Shown here piece after piece: positions 53,149-62,005 of a stretch of DNA of 64,000 bases; position 1 is the stretch's first letter, and the number at the start of each line of letters is the position of its first letter. A program made the position numbers and the translations under genes. The DNA lies in the NCBI RefSeq assembly GCF_004770745.1, contig NZ_RQGD01000034.1, forward strand, positions 1 through 64,000. Reading direction: 5' to 3'. The DNA is from Leptospira ognonensis (GTDB lineage Bacteria; Spirochaetota; Leptospiria; Leptospirales; Leptospiraceae). The notes under the pieces were generated by a model. That model was not told the origin of the DNA. It saw only the letters and a list, made by a program, of their open reading frames with translations, and searched no databases.

Positions 53149-53673
53149 TTATTTCCTTTCTTCTGCAATGGAGATGGGTTCTGCGGGTGTGACGTCTTTT
53201 TCCTTGGGTGTCCGAGGGTCAAAATTCTGAACGGAAAAATGATGGTGGATGCGTGTGCCACTGTCTTTGGCTGTTTGTTTTTTGATGAGGTATCCTGCCA
53301 CCACAAGTGCGAGGCTTGCGATGAGCAGATCCGTTCTATCGGACATTTCGAACGCTAGAAAATAACTTCCGATCAGGATAAAGGATCTAGACAAAACCCA
53401 CAGGAAAGAGGTACGAAATAAAAAGGTCACCATTCCCAATTGTCTCATTTTCTCATGGAATCGATAGATCCCGACTCCAATGAAAGGAACTTTAAAAAGG
53501 ATGGTCGTAAGTCCCACAAGCATAAGTAAGAAGAAAAAAATGGTGATGCTACCAAAAATGAGATTCCAATAAAAGACAAACTTTGAGGCAGAAACGAGTG
53601 CCGCATTCCAAGGGAAATGGGAATAGCCGACTTGGATGAGATAAATGATAAAAGCAACAATCAAACTAAACAT
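53149..53673 (-). CDS. Membrane protein of unknown function
   Basis: From ATG 53673 (AAAGGA seven bases upstream) the protein has 174 residues with four helices: FSLIVAFIIYLIQVGY, FYWNLIFGSITIFFFLLMLV, TSFLWVLSRSFILIGSYFLA and DLLIASLALVVAGYLI. A hydrophilic tail follows (TRIHHHFSVQNFDPRTPKEK). The frame is open to 53760, but this would overlap the upstream gene more deeply. The chosen start lies within about 15 bases of the end of the upstream secreted protein gene. Function unknown. Confidence 0.65.
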   Translation of the reverse strand: MFSLIVAFIIYLIQVGYSHFPWNAALVSASKFVFYWNLIFGSITIFFFLLMLVGLTTILFKVPFIGVGIYRFHEKMRQLGMVTFLFRTSFLWVLSRSFILIGSYFLAFEMSDRTDLLIASLALVVAGYLIKKQTAKDSGTRIHHHFSVQNFDPRTPKEKDVTPAEPISIAEERK

Positions 53674-53686
53674 AGAAACATCCTTT

Positions 53687-54460
53687 TTACCGAGGCTCTC
53701 GCACATAGGCTGGGTCAATGCCTGGCAACGGAACGGCCAATTCACTTTTGACCTGTCCATTTAAGACTGTCGTATAGATACCGTCTTCCTTCCAAACTTT
53801 AAAAAAATTATCCCAATGCATTTTGCGAAATTTTTCCTGTTCCTGAAAGAAGGAATTTTCTATCTCGTTATCGATTTCTTCAAATGACCTCCCTTCAACT
53901 TCCCGAACGATATCTGCCTCGTGCAGGAGCGCTAGGGCCACAACAAACCGACCCGCATGTTTTAGAATTTTTAACGCAAAGAGCATCTCACGTAATTTTA
54001 ATAAATAAAGCTGTGGCCTTGTATTCCTTGCCATCGTTAATTTTTGTTCGGCTTCGGTGAGGTCTCGGAACCCGAGTCTTAGCATAAATTTTGTGTTAGT
54101 TTTTTCTTTGTCTTTTGAGACTCTTCCCAAACGATTCAATTCGTTTCTCAGCATGGCAATATTTTTGGAAAGCATGCTATCATAGAGGGGGATGAGTAAT
54201 TTTTGTGTATGTCTTAGTTCTTGGTAAGAGACATCATCATTGCGTCTCATGTTCAGTTCCAGGAATTCAAGGTAGTGCTCCAGACATCTCTGGTAAAGCT
54301 TTCGGTCGTCGGCATCGCCTAAATGAGAGATGGTTGAGTCGAGACTTTTGATGATGAGCTGATTTTCTTCTACCCCATAAGCTACCTGAAGGACCGCCTT
54401 GGCCTCGAGCGATATCCCACTAAGGGCTAAAATGAATGCGAAATAGAAGTTACGATTCAT
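53687..54460 (-). CDS. Exported helical hypothetical protein
   Basis: Protein of 257 residues with a signal peptide (YFAFILALSGISLEAKA) and an almost wholly helical mature part (KLYQRCLEHYLEFLELNMRR, LLKLREMLFALKILKHAG). There are no catalytic motifs and one Cys. Two genes follow on the same strand with very short spacing (membrane protein, CxxC protein), suggesting a three-gene operon linked to the envelope. No family known to me beyond Leptospira-style hypotheticals. Confidence 0.7.
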   Translation of the reverse strand: MNRNFYFAFILALSGISLEAKAVLQVAYGVEENQLIIKSLDSTISHLGDADDRKLYQRCLEHYLEFLELNMRRNDDVSYQELRHTQKLLIPLYDSMLSKNIAMLRNELNRLGRVSKDKEKTNTKFMLRLGFRDLTEAEQKLTMARNTRPQLYLLKLREMLFALKILKHAGRFVVALALLHEADIVREVEGRSFEEIDNEIENSFFQEQEKFRKMHWDNFFKVWKEDGIYTTVLNGQVKSELAVPLPGIDPAYVREPR

Positions 54461-54561
54461 CTCTATTCAATTTTCGGTTTACATCCTTTTGAAATGAAAT
54501 AAATAATGAAAGGCACTTTTAAATTGCACTTTTCGTCGGAAAGGAAGGAGAAATAAGGATT

Positions 54562-54876
54562 TTGGGAGTCAGTGAAAGACAACTTGAGTTGATAAAAGAA
54601 GCCGCGGAGATACTCATAGGAGAATCTAGACTTACGAAAGAAGAAGCCATCCAGCTCATTTCCGCTTCCATCAAAAAAGAGCTCGGCAAACGCGCCACGA
54701 CTCTTGAAGCCTTAAATGGGAGTCCCAAGTCAGACAGGACGTCCTTTATCCGTGCCGTCGTCTTGCATGTCGAAGAGGGGATCCAATCGAATCCGGAATG
54801 GAGGACTCGTCATATCGACAAATTTATAGAATCATTTTATAAAGTACTTCACGATTCCTGGCAAAAAGAGAGATAG
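54562..54876 (+). CDS. Small helical hypothetical protein
   Basis: Protein of 104 residues, cytoplasmic and helical (LIKEAAEILIGESRLTKEEA, IQLISASIKKELGKRATTLE), with TTG 54562 as the likely start after AAGGAG. No known family. The PP2C phosphatase gene starts 15 bases after its stop, so they are probably co-transcribed; a regulatory or adaptor role for the phosphatase is possible but only inferred from position. Confidence 0.6.
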   Translation: MGVSERQLELIKEAAEILIGESRLTKEEAIQLISASIKKELGKRATTLEALNGSPKSDRTSFIRAVVLHVEEGIQSNPEWRTRHIDKFIESFYKVLHDSWQKER

Positions 54877-54891
54877 TTTCTCAATTTTTTT

Positions 54892-56283
54892 ATGACAAAA
54901 TCTTCCAAGGAACACATAAAAGATTCTCGTGGATCAAATATTGTTCGCATTGTCTTTAGTTTCATATTTCTTTTTTCATTTTTCATAAATGGTTACATTA
55001 TACTATCCGCATTTTCTCTCCTTCATATTATCAGTTCCATTTGGTGGCTTTGGCTCATCGAAACCAATTATGCCTATTACGATACCCATGCACGGCTCTG
55101 GTATTTTCCGGCAACCTTAGATATAATATTTATCAGTGCATCTGTATTTGTTACGGGCGTTTCCTATTCGCCGGCAATTCTTGGTTATGTGATTGTCACT
55201 GCTTTCAGTTCCACTGATATGATTCAAAATCGAGGTAGGTTCTCGGCTTACGCAAGCTCTCTCACATTTTTTGCGATGGACTGTTTGGTTTATTTTCATA
55301 TCGTTCCGAAAATTAATATTCTCACCGATTCTCAGGTTGAAATCACTACATTCTCTTTTGTCCTGTCCGGTCTCTTGCTGATCTTAGTATGTTTAGTCAC
55401 AAACAAAGTAATTTCCTCCATTTATTTGCAGCTGAGTGAGAAGAACTTAAAATTGAGCGAAAGTCTAAAAAAGATAAATGAACTGAAACTCCAACAAGAT
55501 GGGGATTATTATTTGACTTCTCTTTTGCTTGAACCCCTTGCTTCAAACCTTGCTGATAGCAAACGCGTTCAAATAGAATTCAACATACGTCAGTATAAGA
55601 GGTTTATTTTTCGAGATTTTATGAATGAACTTGGAGGCGACATTTGTTTAGCCGACTCTATTCCGATCCAAGGTAAAAAATACATTATCATTGTGAATGG
55701 TGACGCCATGGGAAAATCCATGCAAGGCGCAGGTGGGGCGCTTGTTTTGGGGGTTGTATTAAAATCAATCATTACGAGAAGCCAGTTGATCATGGAAGAC
55801 AAAAACATAACACCGATTCTATGGCTTGAGAGAAGTTTCCGTGAACTCAATGAAGTTTTTTATTCCTTTGAAGGCTATATGCTTGTTTCAGTTTTTATCG
55901 CCCTTCTTGACGAAGAAACTGGTGAAACGTTTTTTGTGAACGCAGAACATCCCCATGCGGTTTTATATCGTGATGGCAAAGCCTCATTCATTCTAAATGA
56001 AAATCGTACGAGAAAGATTGGTACGCTTGGTGAAGGTGAGCAGGTAAAAGTGGAACGATTTAGGCTTGAATCGGGCGACGAATTATTCATCGGATCTGAT
56101 GGTAAGGATGATTTGGTCGTGGGGAAATCTGAGTCAGGAGAGAGGCGAATTGATAGTGATGATGAGATTTTTTTGAAATTAATTGAAAAAAATTCTGGAA
56201 ACCTAAGCCAAACAGTTACGGATATTGAAAATCAGTTTGAATTGACTGATGACTTTTCCGTAATCAAAATTAAATTTTTATAG
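54892..56283 (+). CDS. Membrane SpoIIE-type PP2C phosphatase
   Basis: Protein of 463 residues. Six or so membrane helices (about 18-180) and a short coiled coil (about 185-215) precede the phosphatase domain (about 215-463). The motifs are LGGDICLAD, GDAMGKSMQGAGGALVLGVV, FVNAEHPHAVLYRDGKASFI, IGSDGKDDLV and TDDFSVIKI. The LQQDGDYYLTSLLLEPL opening is nearly shared with the phosphatase at 44.5 kb (IQQDGDYFLTSLLAKPL), so the two are paralogues with different sensor halves. It would remove phosphate from a Ser/Thr-phosphorylated partner. The amt gene starts 31 bases downstream, so the phosphatase may share its transcript. Confidence 0.88.
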   Translation: MTKSSKEHIKDSRGSNIVRIVFSFIFLFSFFINGYIILSAFSLLHIISSIWWLWLIETNYAYYDTHARLWYFPATLDIIFISASVFVTGVSYSPAILGYVIVTAFSSTDMIQNRGRFSAYASSLTFFAMDCLVYFHIVPKINILTDSQVEITTFSFVLSGLLLILVCLVTNKVISSIYLQLSEKNLKLSESLKKINELKLQQDGDYYLTSLLLEPLASNLADSKRVQIEFNIRQYKRFIFRDFMNELGGDICLADSIPIQGKKYIIIVNGDAMGKSMQGAGGALVLGVVLKSIITRSQLIMEDKNITPILWLERSFRELNEVFYSFEGYMLVSVFIALLDEETGETFFVNAEHPHAVLYRDGKASFILNENRTRKIGTLGEGEQVKVERFRLESGDELFIGSDGKDDLVVGKSESGERRIDSDDEIFLKLIEKNSGNLSQTVTDIENQFELTDDFSVIKIKFL

Positions 56284-56314
56284 ATTAGATGAAAGCACTA
56301 AAAAGGAGAGAGAG

Positions 56315-57604
56315 ATGTTGAAATTTGTGAATTGGAAATGGGTGATGTTACTTGTAGTAATGTTATTCCCTCATTTCGTATCGGCAGAGGAGCCCGTAGC
56401 CGAAGCGGCACCGACTCTAGATAAGGCGGATACGGTTTGGATGATCGTGGCATCCACGTTAGTATTCTTTATGATCCCCGGGCTTGCCTTGTTTTACGGC
56501 GGAATCGTTAAGTCTAAAAACGTGCTTTCGACCATGATGCACAGCTTCATTGCGATTCTTGTAATGACTCTGCAATGGACCATTTTGGGATATAGTTTTG
56601 CCTTTTCCGGTTCTAATCCTTATTTTGGTGATTTGAACTTAGCATTCCTACATGGTATCGATTTAGATACGTTAGAAGGTACCATTCCTAAGTATGTGCA
56701 TTTCTTATTTCAAGGTATGTTCGCACTCATAACACCAGCACTCATTTCAGGCGCGATTGCAGAGCGTGTCAAACTATCTGGGTATGTTGTCTTTATTTTC
56801 CTTTGGGCAACGTTAGTTTACGATCCTGTAGCACATTGGGTGTGGGCTGCTGATGGATGGCTGTTTAAATTAGGTGCCATGGATTTTGCTGGTGGGACAG
56901 TCGTTCATTTGATATCCGGTATTGCGGGATTGGCATGTGCGCTCGTCATCGGCAAGCGAAAGGGTGACCCTGGTACCTTAACGCATCCAAATAACATGAC
57001 TTATACATTGCTTGGTTCTGGGTTATTATGGTTTGGATGGTTCGGATTCAATGCAGGAAGCGGACTAGCTGTCAATGGCCTTGCGGCTCGTGCTTTTGTC
57101 GTGACCTTGATCGCTCCGGCTGCAGCTGGTGCTGCTTGGTTACTCATTGAGTGGTTACATACCAAAAAAGCAACCGCACTTGGAGCTGCCTCGGGGATCG
57201 TTGCCGGACTTGTTGTGATTACGCCGGCTTCTGGATTTGTTGGTGTAGAAGGTGCCCTGATCATGGGATTTTTGGTATCACCTATCTGTTATGCGGCCAT
57301 CTATTTAAAAGGCAAGCTCGATTATGATGATACTCTTGATGCATTTGGTATCCACGGAGTCGGTGGAGCTTTCGGTGCCATATTGACGGGAGTATTTGCA
57401 TTGGAGCTTGCGAGTGGTGTGACGCGTGGCTCCCAAGTGTATGTCCAATTCTTGAGTGTAGTTTCCACGGCCGCTTATTCTTTCGTAATCTCTTTTGTTT
57501 TGGCTTATTTGATCGAAAAAACAATAGGGTTCCGTATTGATGAAGAAAAGGAAATCGCAGGACTTGACCAAGAGATCCATGGTGAAAAAGGATACGATAT
57601 CTAA
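56315..57604 (+). CDS. amt: Ammonium transporter (Amt family)
   Basis: Channel protein of 429 residues for ammonium/ammonia uptake in the inner membrane. A signal-like first segment is followed by eleven helices. Typical motifs: DTVWMIVASTLVFFMIPGLA, FYGGIVKSKNVLSTMM, GAIAERVKLSGYVVF, DPVAHWVWAADGW, DFAGGTVVHLISGIAGLACA and HGVGGAFGAILTG, with the twin pore His. AAGGAGAG precedes the ATG. A PII gene follows after 11 bases, the classic pairing in which PII blocks the pore when nitrogen is plentiful. No sigma-54 promoter could be placed, as upstream DNA is coding. Confidence 0.95.
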   Translation: MLKFVNWKWVMLLVVMLFPHFVSAEEPVAEAAPTLDKADTVWMIVASTLVFFMIPGLALFYGGIVKSKNVLSTMMHSFIAILVMTLQWTILGYSFAFSGSNPYFGDLNLAFLHGIDLDTLEGTIPKYVHFLFQGMFALITPALISGAIAERVKLSGYVVFIFLWATLVYDPVAHWVWAADGWLFKLGAMDFAGGTVVHLISGIAGLACALVIGKRKGDPGTLTHPNNMTYTLLGSGLLWFGWFGFNAGSGLAVNGLAARAFVVTLIAPAAAGAAWLLIEWLHTKKATALGAASGIVAGLVVITPASGFVGVEGALIMGFLVSPICYAAIYLKGKLDYDDTLDAFGIHGVGGAFGAILTGVFALELASGVTRGSQVYVQFLSVVSTAAYSFVISFVLAYLIEKTIGFRIDEEKEIAGLDQEIHGEKGYDI

Positions 57605-57615
57605 AGGAGATATTT

Positions 57616-57960
57616 ATGAAATTAATTGTAGCAATCATTCAACCCCATAAATTAGAAGAAGTAAAAAATGAGCTTACCAAAAACGAAATATACCGTTTAA
57701 CTGTAAGTGATGTGCAAGGTTACGGACAACAAAAAGGAAAGACCGAAGTTTTCCGAGGACATGAATATACTGTCAATTTACTCAGAAAAGTGAGACTAGA
57801 AATCGCGGTAAATGACGAGTTTGTCAAACCAACCATCGACGCGATTTTGCGGTCGGCGAAATCAGGAGATGGTAAAATCGGTGATGGAAAAATATTTGTC
57901 CTTCCTATAGAAGAAGTGATTCGCATCCGAAACGACGAACGCGGTAAAACTGCGATTTAA
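57616..57960 (+). CDS. glnK: PII nitrogen regulatory protein (GlnK/GlnB)
   Basis: Protein of 114 residues, full length for PII. The T-loop contains QQKGKTEVFRGHEYTVNLL with the uridylylation site Tyr51. The B-loop is GDGKIGDGKIFVLPIEEVIR, followed by the usual RNDERG. It senses ATP/ADP and 2-oxoglutarate and would gate the Amt channel encoded just upstream. AAAGGAGA lies before the ATG. The glnK symbol is chosen because of the amt linkage. A strong hairpin terminator follows 13 bases after the stop. Confidence 0.93.
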   Translation: MKLIVAIIQPHKLEEVKNELTKNEIYRLTVSDVQGYGQQKGKTEVFRGHEYTVNLLRKVRLEIAVNDEFVKPTIDAILRSAKSGDGKIGDGKIFVLPIEEVIRIRNDERGKTAI

Positions 57961-57973
57961 AGTTGTTCCCTTA

Positions 57974-58013
57974 TTAGGTAAGGAGGAGATTCCTTACCTA
58001 ATTCTATTTTTTT
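57974..58013 (+). terminator. Rho-independent terminator of the amt-PII operon
   Basis: TTAGGTAAGGA and TCCTTACCTAA form a perfect eleven-pair stem with a six-base loop, followed by TTCTATTTTTTT. It separates the amt-PII operon from the ABC exporter genes. Confidence 0.9.
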
Positions 58014-58033
58014 AATCTCATCCTCAAAGCCAT

Positions 58034-58969
58034 ATGAAGACCTCAAACGAAACCTCCATCATCTCCATAAACTCCCTTTCAAAGTCGTATGCCAATGGCT
58101 TTCATGCCCTTCGAGATATCAATTTAGAGATTCGGAAGGGAGAGATTCTGGCCCTACTTGGGCCCAATGGGGCAGGTAAGACCACGCTCATTTCTATCAT
58201 TTGCGGTCTTGTGAATCCCTCTTCGGGTAGTGTGAAAGTAGGAGGTCACGATATCATCCAGGACTTCCTTCAAACAAGAAGGCTCATTGGCCTCGTACCT
58301 CAAGAGTTAAGCGTACACGCCTTTGAAACCGTACTCGATACAGTGAATTTTACGAGAGGACTTTTTGGAAAGCCACCTAATGCAGGCTATATAGAGTCGC
58401 TCTTAAAATCTTTATCCTTATGGGATAAAAAAGATAGCATGATCATGACATTATCTGGCGGTATGAAACGAAGGGTTTTGATCGCAAAAGCTTTAGCCCA
58501 TCAGCCGAACATTTTATTTCTAGATGAACCGACCGCGGGAGTTGACGTAGAACTCAGAAAGGATATGTGGAAAATTGTGAGTGATTTGAGAGCTTCTGGA
58601 GTGACAATCATTCTAACGACTCATTACATTGAAGAGGCGGAAGAGATTGCCGATCGCATAGGTGTCATGAGCAAAGGTGAGATCATACTAGTCGAAGAGA
58701 AAAGTGCACTTATGAAGAAATTGGGCAAAAAACAACTCTCTCTCCTTCTTGTGAAACCAATAAAAAAGCTTCCGATCAGTTTAAAAAAATACAAACTAGA
58801 ACTGTCCTCGAACGGGGAACAGTTGCTTTATACTTATGATACGAAAAGTAAAGAAAATGGAATCACATTATTATTAGATGATTTAAGGAAGGCTAAGATT
58901 GCCTTCAAAGATATGGACACATCGCAGAGTAGCTTAGAAGAAATTTTTGTCCAATTGGTTAAGGATTAA
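58034..58969 (+). CDS. ABC-2 type transporter ATP-binding protein
   Basis: ATPase of 311 residues. Walker A is GPNGAGKTT, the signature is LSGGMKRR, Walker B is [12 protein letters not shown], and the switch His lies in [21 protein letters not shown]-terminal tail of about 90 residues is typical of CcmA/NodI-like exporters of the DrrA type. It powers the permease encoded two bases downstream; the substrate (drug, lipid or polysaccharide) cannot be deduced. The unit starts right after the amt-PII terminator. Confidence 0.92.
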   Translation: MKTSNETSIISINSLSKSYANGFHALRDINLEIRKGEILALLGPNGAGKTTLISIICGLVNPSSGSVKVGGHDIIQDFLQTRRLIGLVPQELSVHAFETVLDTVNFTRGLFGKPPNAGYIESLLKSLSLWDKKDSMIMTLSGGMKRRVLIAKALAHQPNILFLDEPTAGVDVELRKDMWKIVSDLRASGVTIILTTHYIEEAEEIADRIGVMSKGEIILVEEKSALMKKLGKKQLSLLLVKPIKKLPISLKKYKLELSSNGEQLLYTYDTKSKENGITLLLDDLRKAKIAFKDMDTSQSSLEEIFVQLVKD

Positions 58970-58971
58970 TC

Positions 58972-59733
58972 ATGAATTTTTACGCCATCAAATCAATTTA
59001 CCTATTCGAAATGAAGAGAACTTGGCGCACGCTCATGCAGAGCATTGCCTCACCTGTCATTTCTACCTCCCTTTACTTTGTTGTATTTGGCTCAGCGATC
59101 GGGTCTCGGATCCAAGAGGTAGATGGGGTAACTTATGGTGCCTTCATTGTTCCTGGTCTCATTATGTTATCCCTGCTGACAGAAAGCATAGGCAATGCCT
59201 CCTTTGGCATCTACTTCCCGAAATTTACGGGAACGATCTATGAAATTCTTTCAGCACCCATCACCATGTTAGAAATTGTGATCGGATTTGTTGGCGCAGC
59301 GGCGAGTAAATCGATAGTACTTGGACTCATTATGCTAGCAACTTCTGCCTTATTTGTGCCAGTTACCATCAAACATCCATTTTATATGGTTCTGTTTTTG
59401 GTGCTCACATCTTTGTCGTTCAGTTTGTTCGGATTTATCATCGGAATTTGGGCGGACAGTTTTGAAAAATTACAGATCATTCCTATGCTCGTCATCACTC
59501 CCTTGGTTTTTCTCGGAGGAAGTTTTTATTCAGCAAGTATGCTCCCTCCGTTCTGGCAAAAAATTTGTATGTTGAATCCAGTTTTGTATCTAGTCAGTGG
59601 CTTTCGCTGGAGTTTTTACGAGATATCGGATGTTAGTATAGGAACAAGCTTGTCGTTTATCTTTTTTTTCCTATCAGTCTGTTCTTTTCTCATTTGGTGG
59701 ATCTTCAAAACGGGCTACCGGTTGAAAAAATAA
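58972..59733 (+). CDS. ABC-2 type transporter permease
   Basis: Membrane component of 253 residues with six helices. It has the ABC-2 pattern: [20 protein letters not shown] after helix 2, ISAP-like loop ([20 protein letters not shown]), and the late [20 protein letters not shown] segment, which is a hallmark of DrrB/NodJ-type exporters. It is two bases after the ATPase gene and forms a half-size exporter with it. It is convergent with the PanE-like gene; the stops are five bases apart, with no clear terminator. Confidence 0.9.
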   Translation: MNFYAIKSIYLFEMKRTWRTLMQSIASPVISTSLYFVVFGSAIGSRIQEVDGVTYGAFIVPGLIMLSLLTESIGNASFGIYFPKFTGTIYEILSAPITMLEIVIGFVGAAASKSIVLGLIMLATSALFVPVTIKHPFYMVLFLVLTSLSFSLFGFIIGIWADSFEKLQIIPMLVITPLVFLGGSFYSASMLPPFWQKICMLNPVLYLVSGFRWSFYEISDVSIGTSLSFIFFFLSVCSFLIWWIFKTGYRLKK

Positions 59734-59738
59734 GGATA

Positions 59739-60767
59739 TCACGAAAGCAGATTCAGTTCCTTCAGAAAGGAAACATTGGGCTGAATTTGTTTTTGTTCGA
59801 GGGCTCGTACTCGATGACAAACGGCTTCATTGGTATTTGCGGTAAGACCAAGTGATCTCGATATTCGAACTGTTTCTCCATTCAAATCTTCAATTTCCGT
59901 GAGTCTCCCATGGTCGAGATCTTGGACCATGCTGGTTCGGATTTTATAATATTTGAATCCAAGAATCATGAGTAAAAGATGCCTAAGCCAAATGGGCAAA
60001 GCTCCCTTACCGTCTCCCAATTTACAGATAGAAATACTTCCAGGGACAACTGCTTCTGTGACGCCCGATTTCTCCATTGCTCGTCTTACCTCTGTAAGTA
60101 TTTTTATCCCGGCGGATCTACCATTTTGATTCAGCATGAGTTCACCAAGACTCAGCATACAGCTCGCGGACAACCCGTTGATCACACAGTTGATTCCCAA
60201 TTTGTGCCAGCGAAAGCCATCTAAATTGTCTGTAAGTATCGTCGGAATGAAAGCACCCAATATGTTTTCGAAGTAAGGTGATGGTTTTGTACCATCGGCA
60301 CCACCTAAAATCAGTGCGCCAACATTCGATTGGAAGTAGATACCAGATGCCAATTTCTGAGTATTCCATCCCACAACACCACCAATGATTTGTTTTGTGG
60401 AAAGGCCTACCTTCTTTTCTGGGAATCCATTTTGAATGAGAATCAATTTCCCTTCGCTGTTCAAAAATGGGAGCATGGATTGGACTGCTGATTGTAAATC
60501 CTTGCTTTTGGCCCCAAGGAAAATGAAATCAAATTTCTGTTTTGTATCTAAAACTGTCTCGGCTAGGTCATAAAAGGGGAGTGTCTCGATCGGATCGGTT
60601 CGAAATTGAAAACGAATCGGATTCTTAGATAAGTCAGATTTTCTTTCCTCATTGCGGCATAAGATGGTGAAGGGAGTCTTTGTTTTGTATAATGCACGGG
60701 CAATGGTGATGGAAATGGCCCCCAACCCAAAGATCGCTATTTTTGGTTTTTTTTCCAGAGATGACAT
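59739..60767 (-). CDS. Ketopantoate reductase family protein (ApbA/PanE)
   Basis: Protein of 342 residues from ATG 60767 (the frame opens at 60782). The N-terminal Rossmann fold is IAIFGLGAISITIARAL, with GAKSKDLQSAV at the expected place. The C-terminal helical domain has KLGINCVINGLSA, with the catalytic Lys and conserved Asn, and SMVQDLDHGRLTEIEDLNG, with the conserved Ser and Glu. PanE reduces ketopantoate to pantoate with NADPH in pantothenate synthesis. Family members also act on other substrates, so I leave the symbol blank. It is convergent with the ABC permease. Confidence 0.82.
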   Translation of the reverse strand: MSSLEKKPKIAIFGLGAISITIARALYKTKTPFTILCRNEERKSDLSKNPIRFQFRTDPIETLPFYDLAETVLDTKQKFDFIFLGAKSKDLQSAVQSMLPFLNSEGKLILIQNGFPEKKVGLSTKQIIGGVVGWNTQKLASGIYFQSNVGALILGGADGTKPSPYFENILGAFIPTILTDNLDGFRWHKLGINCVINGLSASCMLSLGELMLNQNGRSAGIKILTEVRRAMEKSGVTEAVVPGSISICKLGDGKGALPIWLRHLLLMILGFKYYKIRTSMVQDLDHGRLTEIEDLNGETVRISRSLGLTANTNEAVCHRVRALEQKQIQPNVSFLKELNLLS

Positions 60768-60910
60768 GCCCCAAAGAGACAAGAAAGCTCGCTCATGGCT
60801 AGCGAGAAATTTGATCGATACAATGTAAAATAGTTTAATATCGAATTAAAATGCTTCCAAGGGCAAAAGTTCTCCGTCTAAAACTCAGATAGAATTCGGG
60901 AGTATATGAA

Positions 60911-62005
60911 GTGAGTAAACTGTTTACGGAAGTAACATTAGGACAAATCAAGTTAAAAAATAAGGTCGTGATGGCGCCTATGACCAGATCGAGATCGATA
61001 GGAAATATTCCAGGCGATCTCGTCGCAGAGTATTATGAGCAAAGATCGGAAGCGGGACTGATCATCACAGAGGGAACATCGCCTTCCCCAAATGGTCTTG
61101 GTTATGCGAGAATCCCAGGTATTTTTTCAAAAGAACAGATTGCCGGTTGGAAAAAAGTGACAGATCGTGTTCACGCAAAGGGTAGTAAAATATTTATACA
61201 ATTGATGCATACGGGTCGCATCGGACACCCTGCCAATTTACCACTAGGTGGTGTCATACTTGCTCCTTCGGCAGTACTCGCCAAAGGACAGATGTGGACA
61301 GACAAGGAAGGAATGAAGGACCATCCCACTCCGAAGGAAATGACCACAGCAGAAATACTTGCGGCTCGTGATGAATATGTCCAAGCATCTAAAAATGCAA
61401 TAGAAGCCGGATTTGATGGTGTGGAGCTTCACGCAGCGAATGGATATTTGATGGAACAGTTTCTTCATCCTTCCTCAAACAAGCGCACGGATGAATACGG
61501 TGGAAGCATCGAAAAAAGAATTAAATTTGTGACTGATACTGCCGCTGCTGTCGCTTCGGCGATTGGAAAGGATAAAGTGGGCATTCGTTTATCGCCTTAC
61601 GGTGCTTTTAATGATCTTGGACCGCATGAAGACACTCATGAGGAATATGGATTACTTGCAGAAAAGTTAAATGAGATTGGTATCGTTTACATCCACTTAG
61701 TGGATCATTCTTCGATGGGAGCGCCTAAAGTAGAGCCAGCCACTGTGAAAAAGATCAGAGAAGCTTTCAAAAGAACTCTCATCTTAAGTGGCGGCTATGA
61801 CAGGGCTCGTGCCGAGGCAGATTTGGATTCTGGTGCGGCAGATCTCATCGCATTTGGCAAACCGTTCCTCTCAAATCCTGACCTCGTGACCAAACTGGAG
61901 AAGGGGTTACCTTTGGCGCCAGTAGACCAAACTACCCTTTATACTCCAGACGCTAAAGGTTATACGGACTATCCAGTTACGCAGCACTCAGTCCCAGTTG
62001 TCTAA
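60911..62005 (+). CDS. Old Yellow Enzyme family NADH:flavin oxidoreductase
   Basis: FMN-dependent ene-reductase of 364 residues, close in length and motifs to NemA/OYE. MAPMTRSRS near the start, QLMHTGRIGHP, VELHAANGYLMEQFLHPSSN and KRTDEYGGSIEKR are the family signatures. The usual catalytic His/Asn-type pair is His-Ala-Ala-Asn here, and GYDRARAEADLDSG-ADLIAFG binds FMN phosphate. It would reduce activated alkenes or nitro compounds with NAD(P)H. The start is GTG 60911 after GGGAG. Its last 29 bases overlap the 3' end of the convergent PilZ-like gene. Confidence 0.9.
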   Translation: MSKLFTEVTLGQIKLKNKVVMAPMTRSRSIGNIPGDLVAEYYEQRSEAGLIITEGTSPSPNGLGYARIPGIFSKEQIAGWKKVTDRVHAKGSKIFIQLMHTGRIGHPANLPLGGVILAPSAVLAKGQMWTDKEGMKDHPTPKEMTTAEILAARDEYVQASKNAIEAGFDGVELHAANGYLMEQFLHPSSNKRTDEYGGSIEKRIKFVTDTAAAVASAIGKDKVGIRLSPYGAFNDLGPHEDTHEEYGLLAEKLNEIGIVYIHLVDHSSMGAPKVEPATVKKIREAFKRTLILSGGYDRARAEADLDSGAADLIAFGKPFLSNPDLVTKLEKGLPLAPVDQTTLYTPDAKGYTDYPVTQHSVPVV

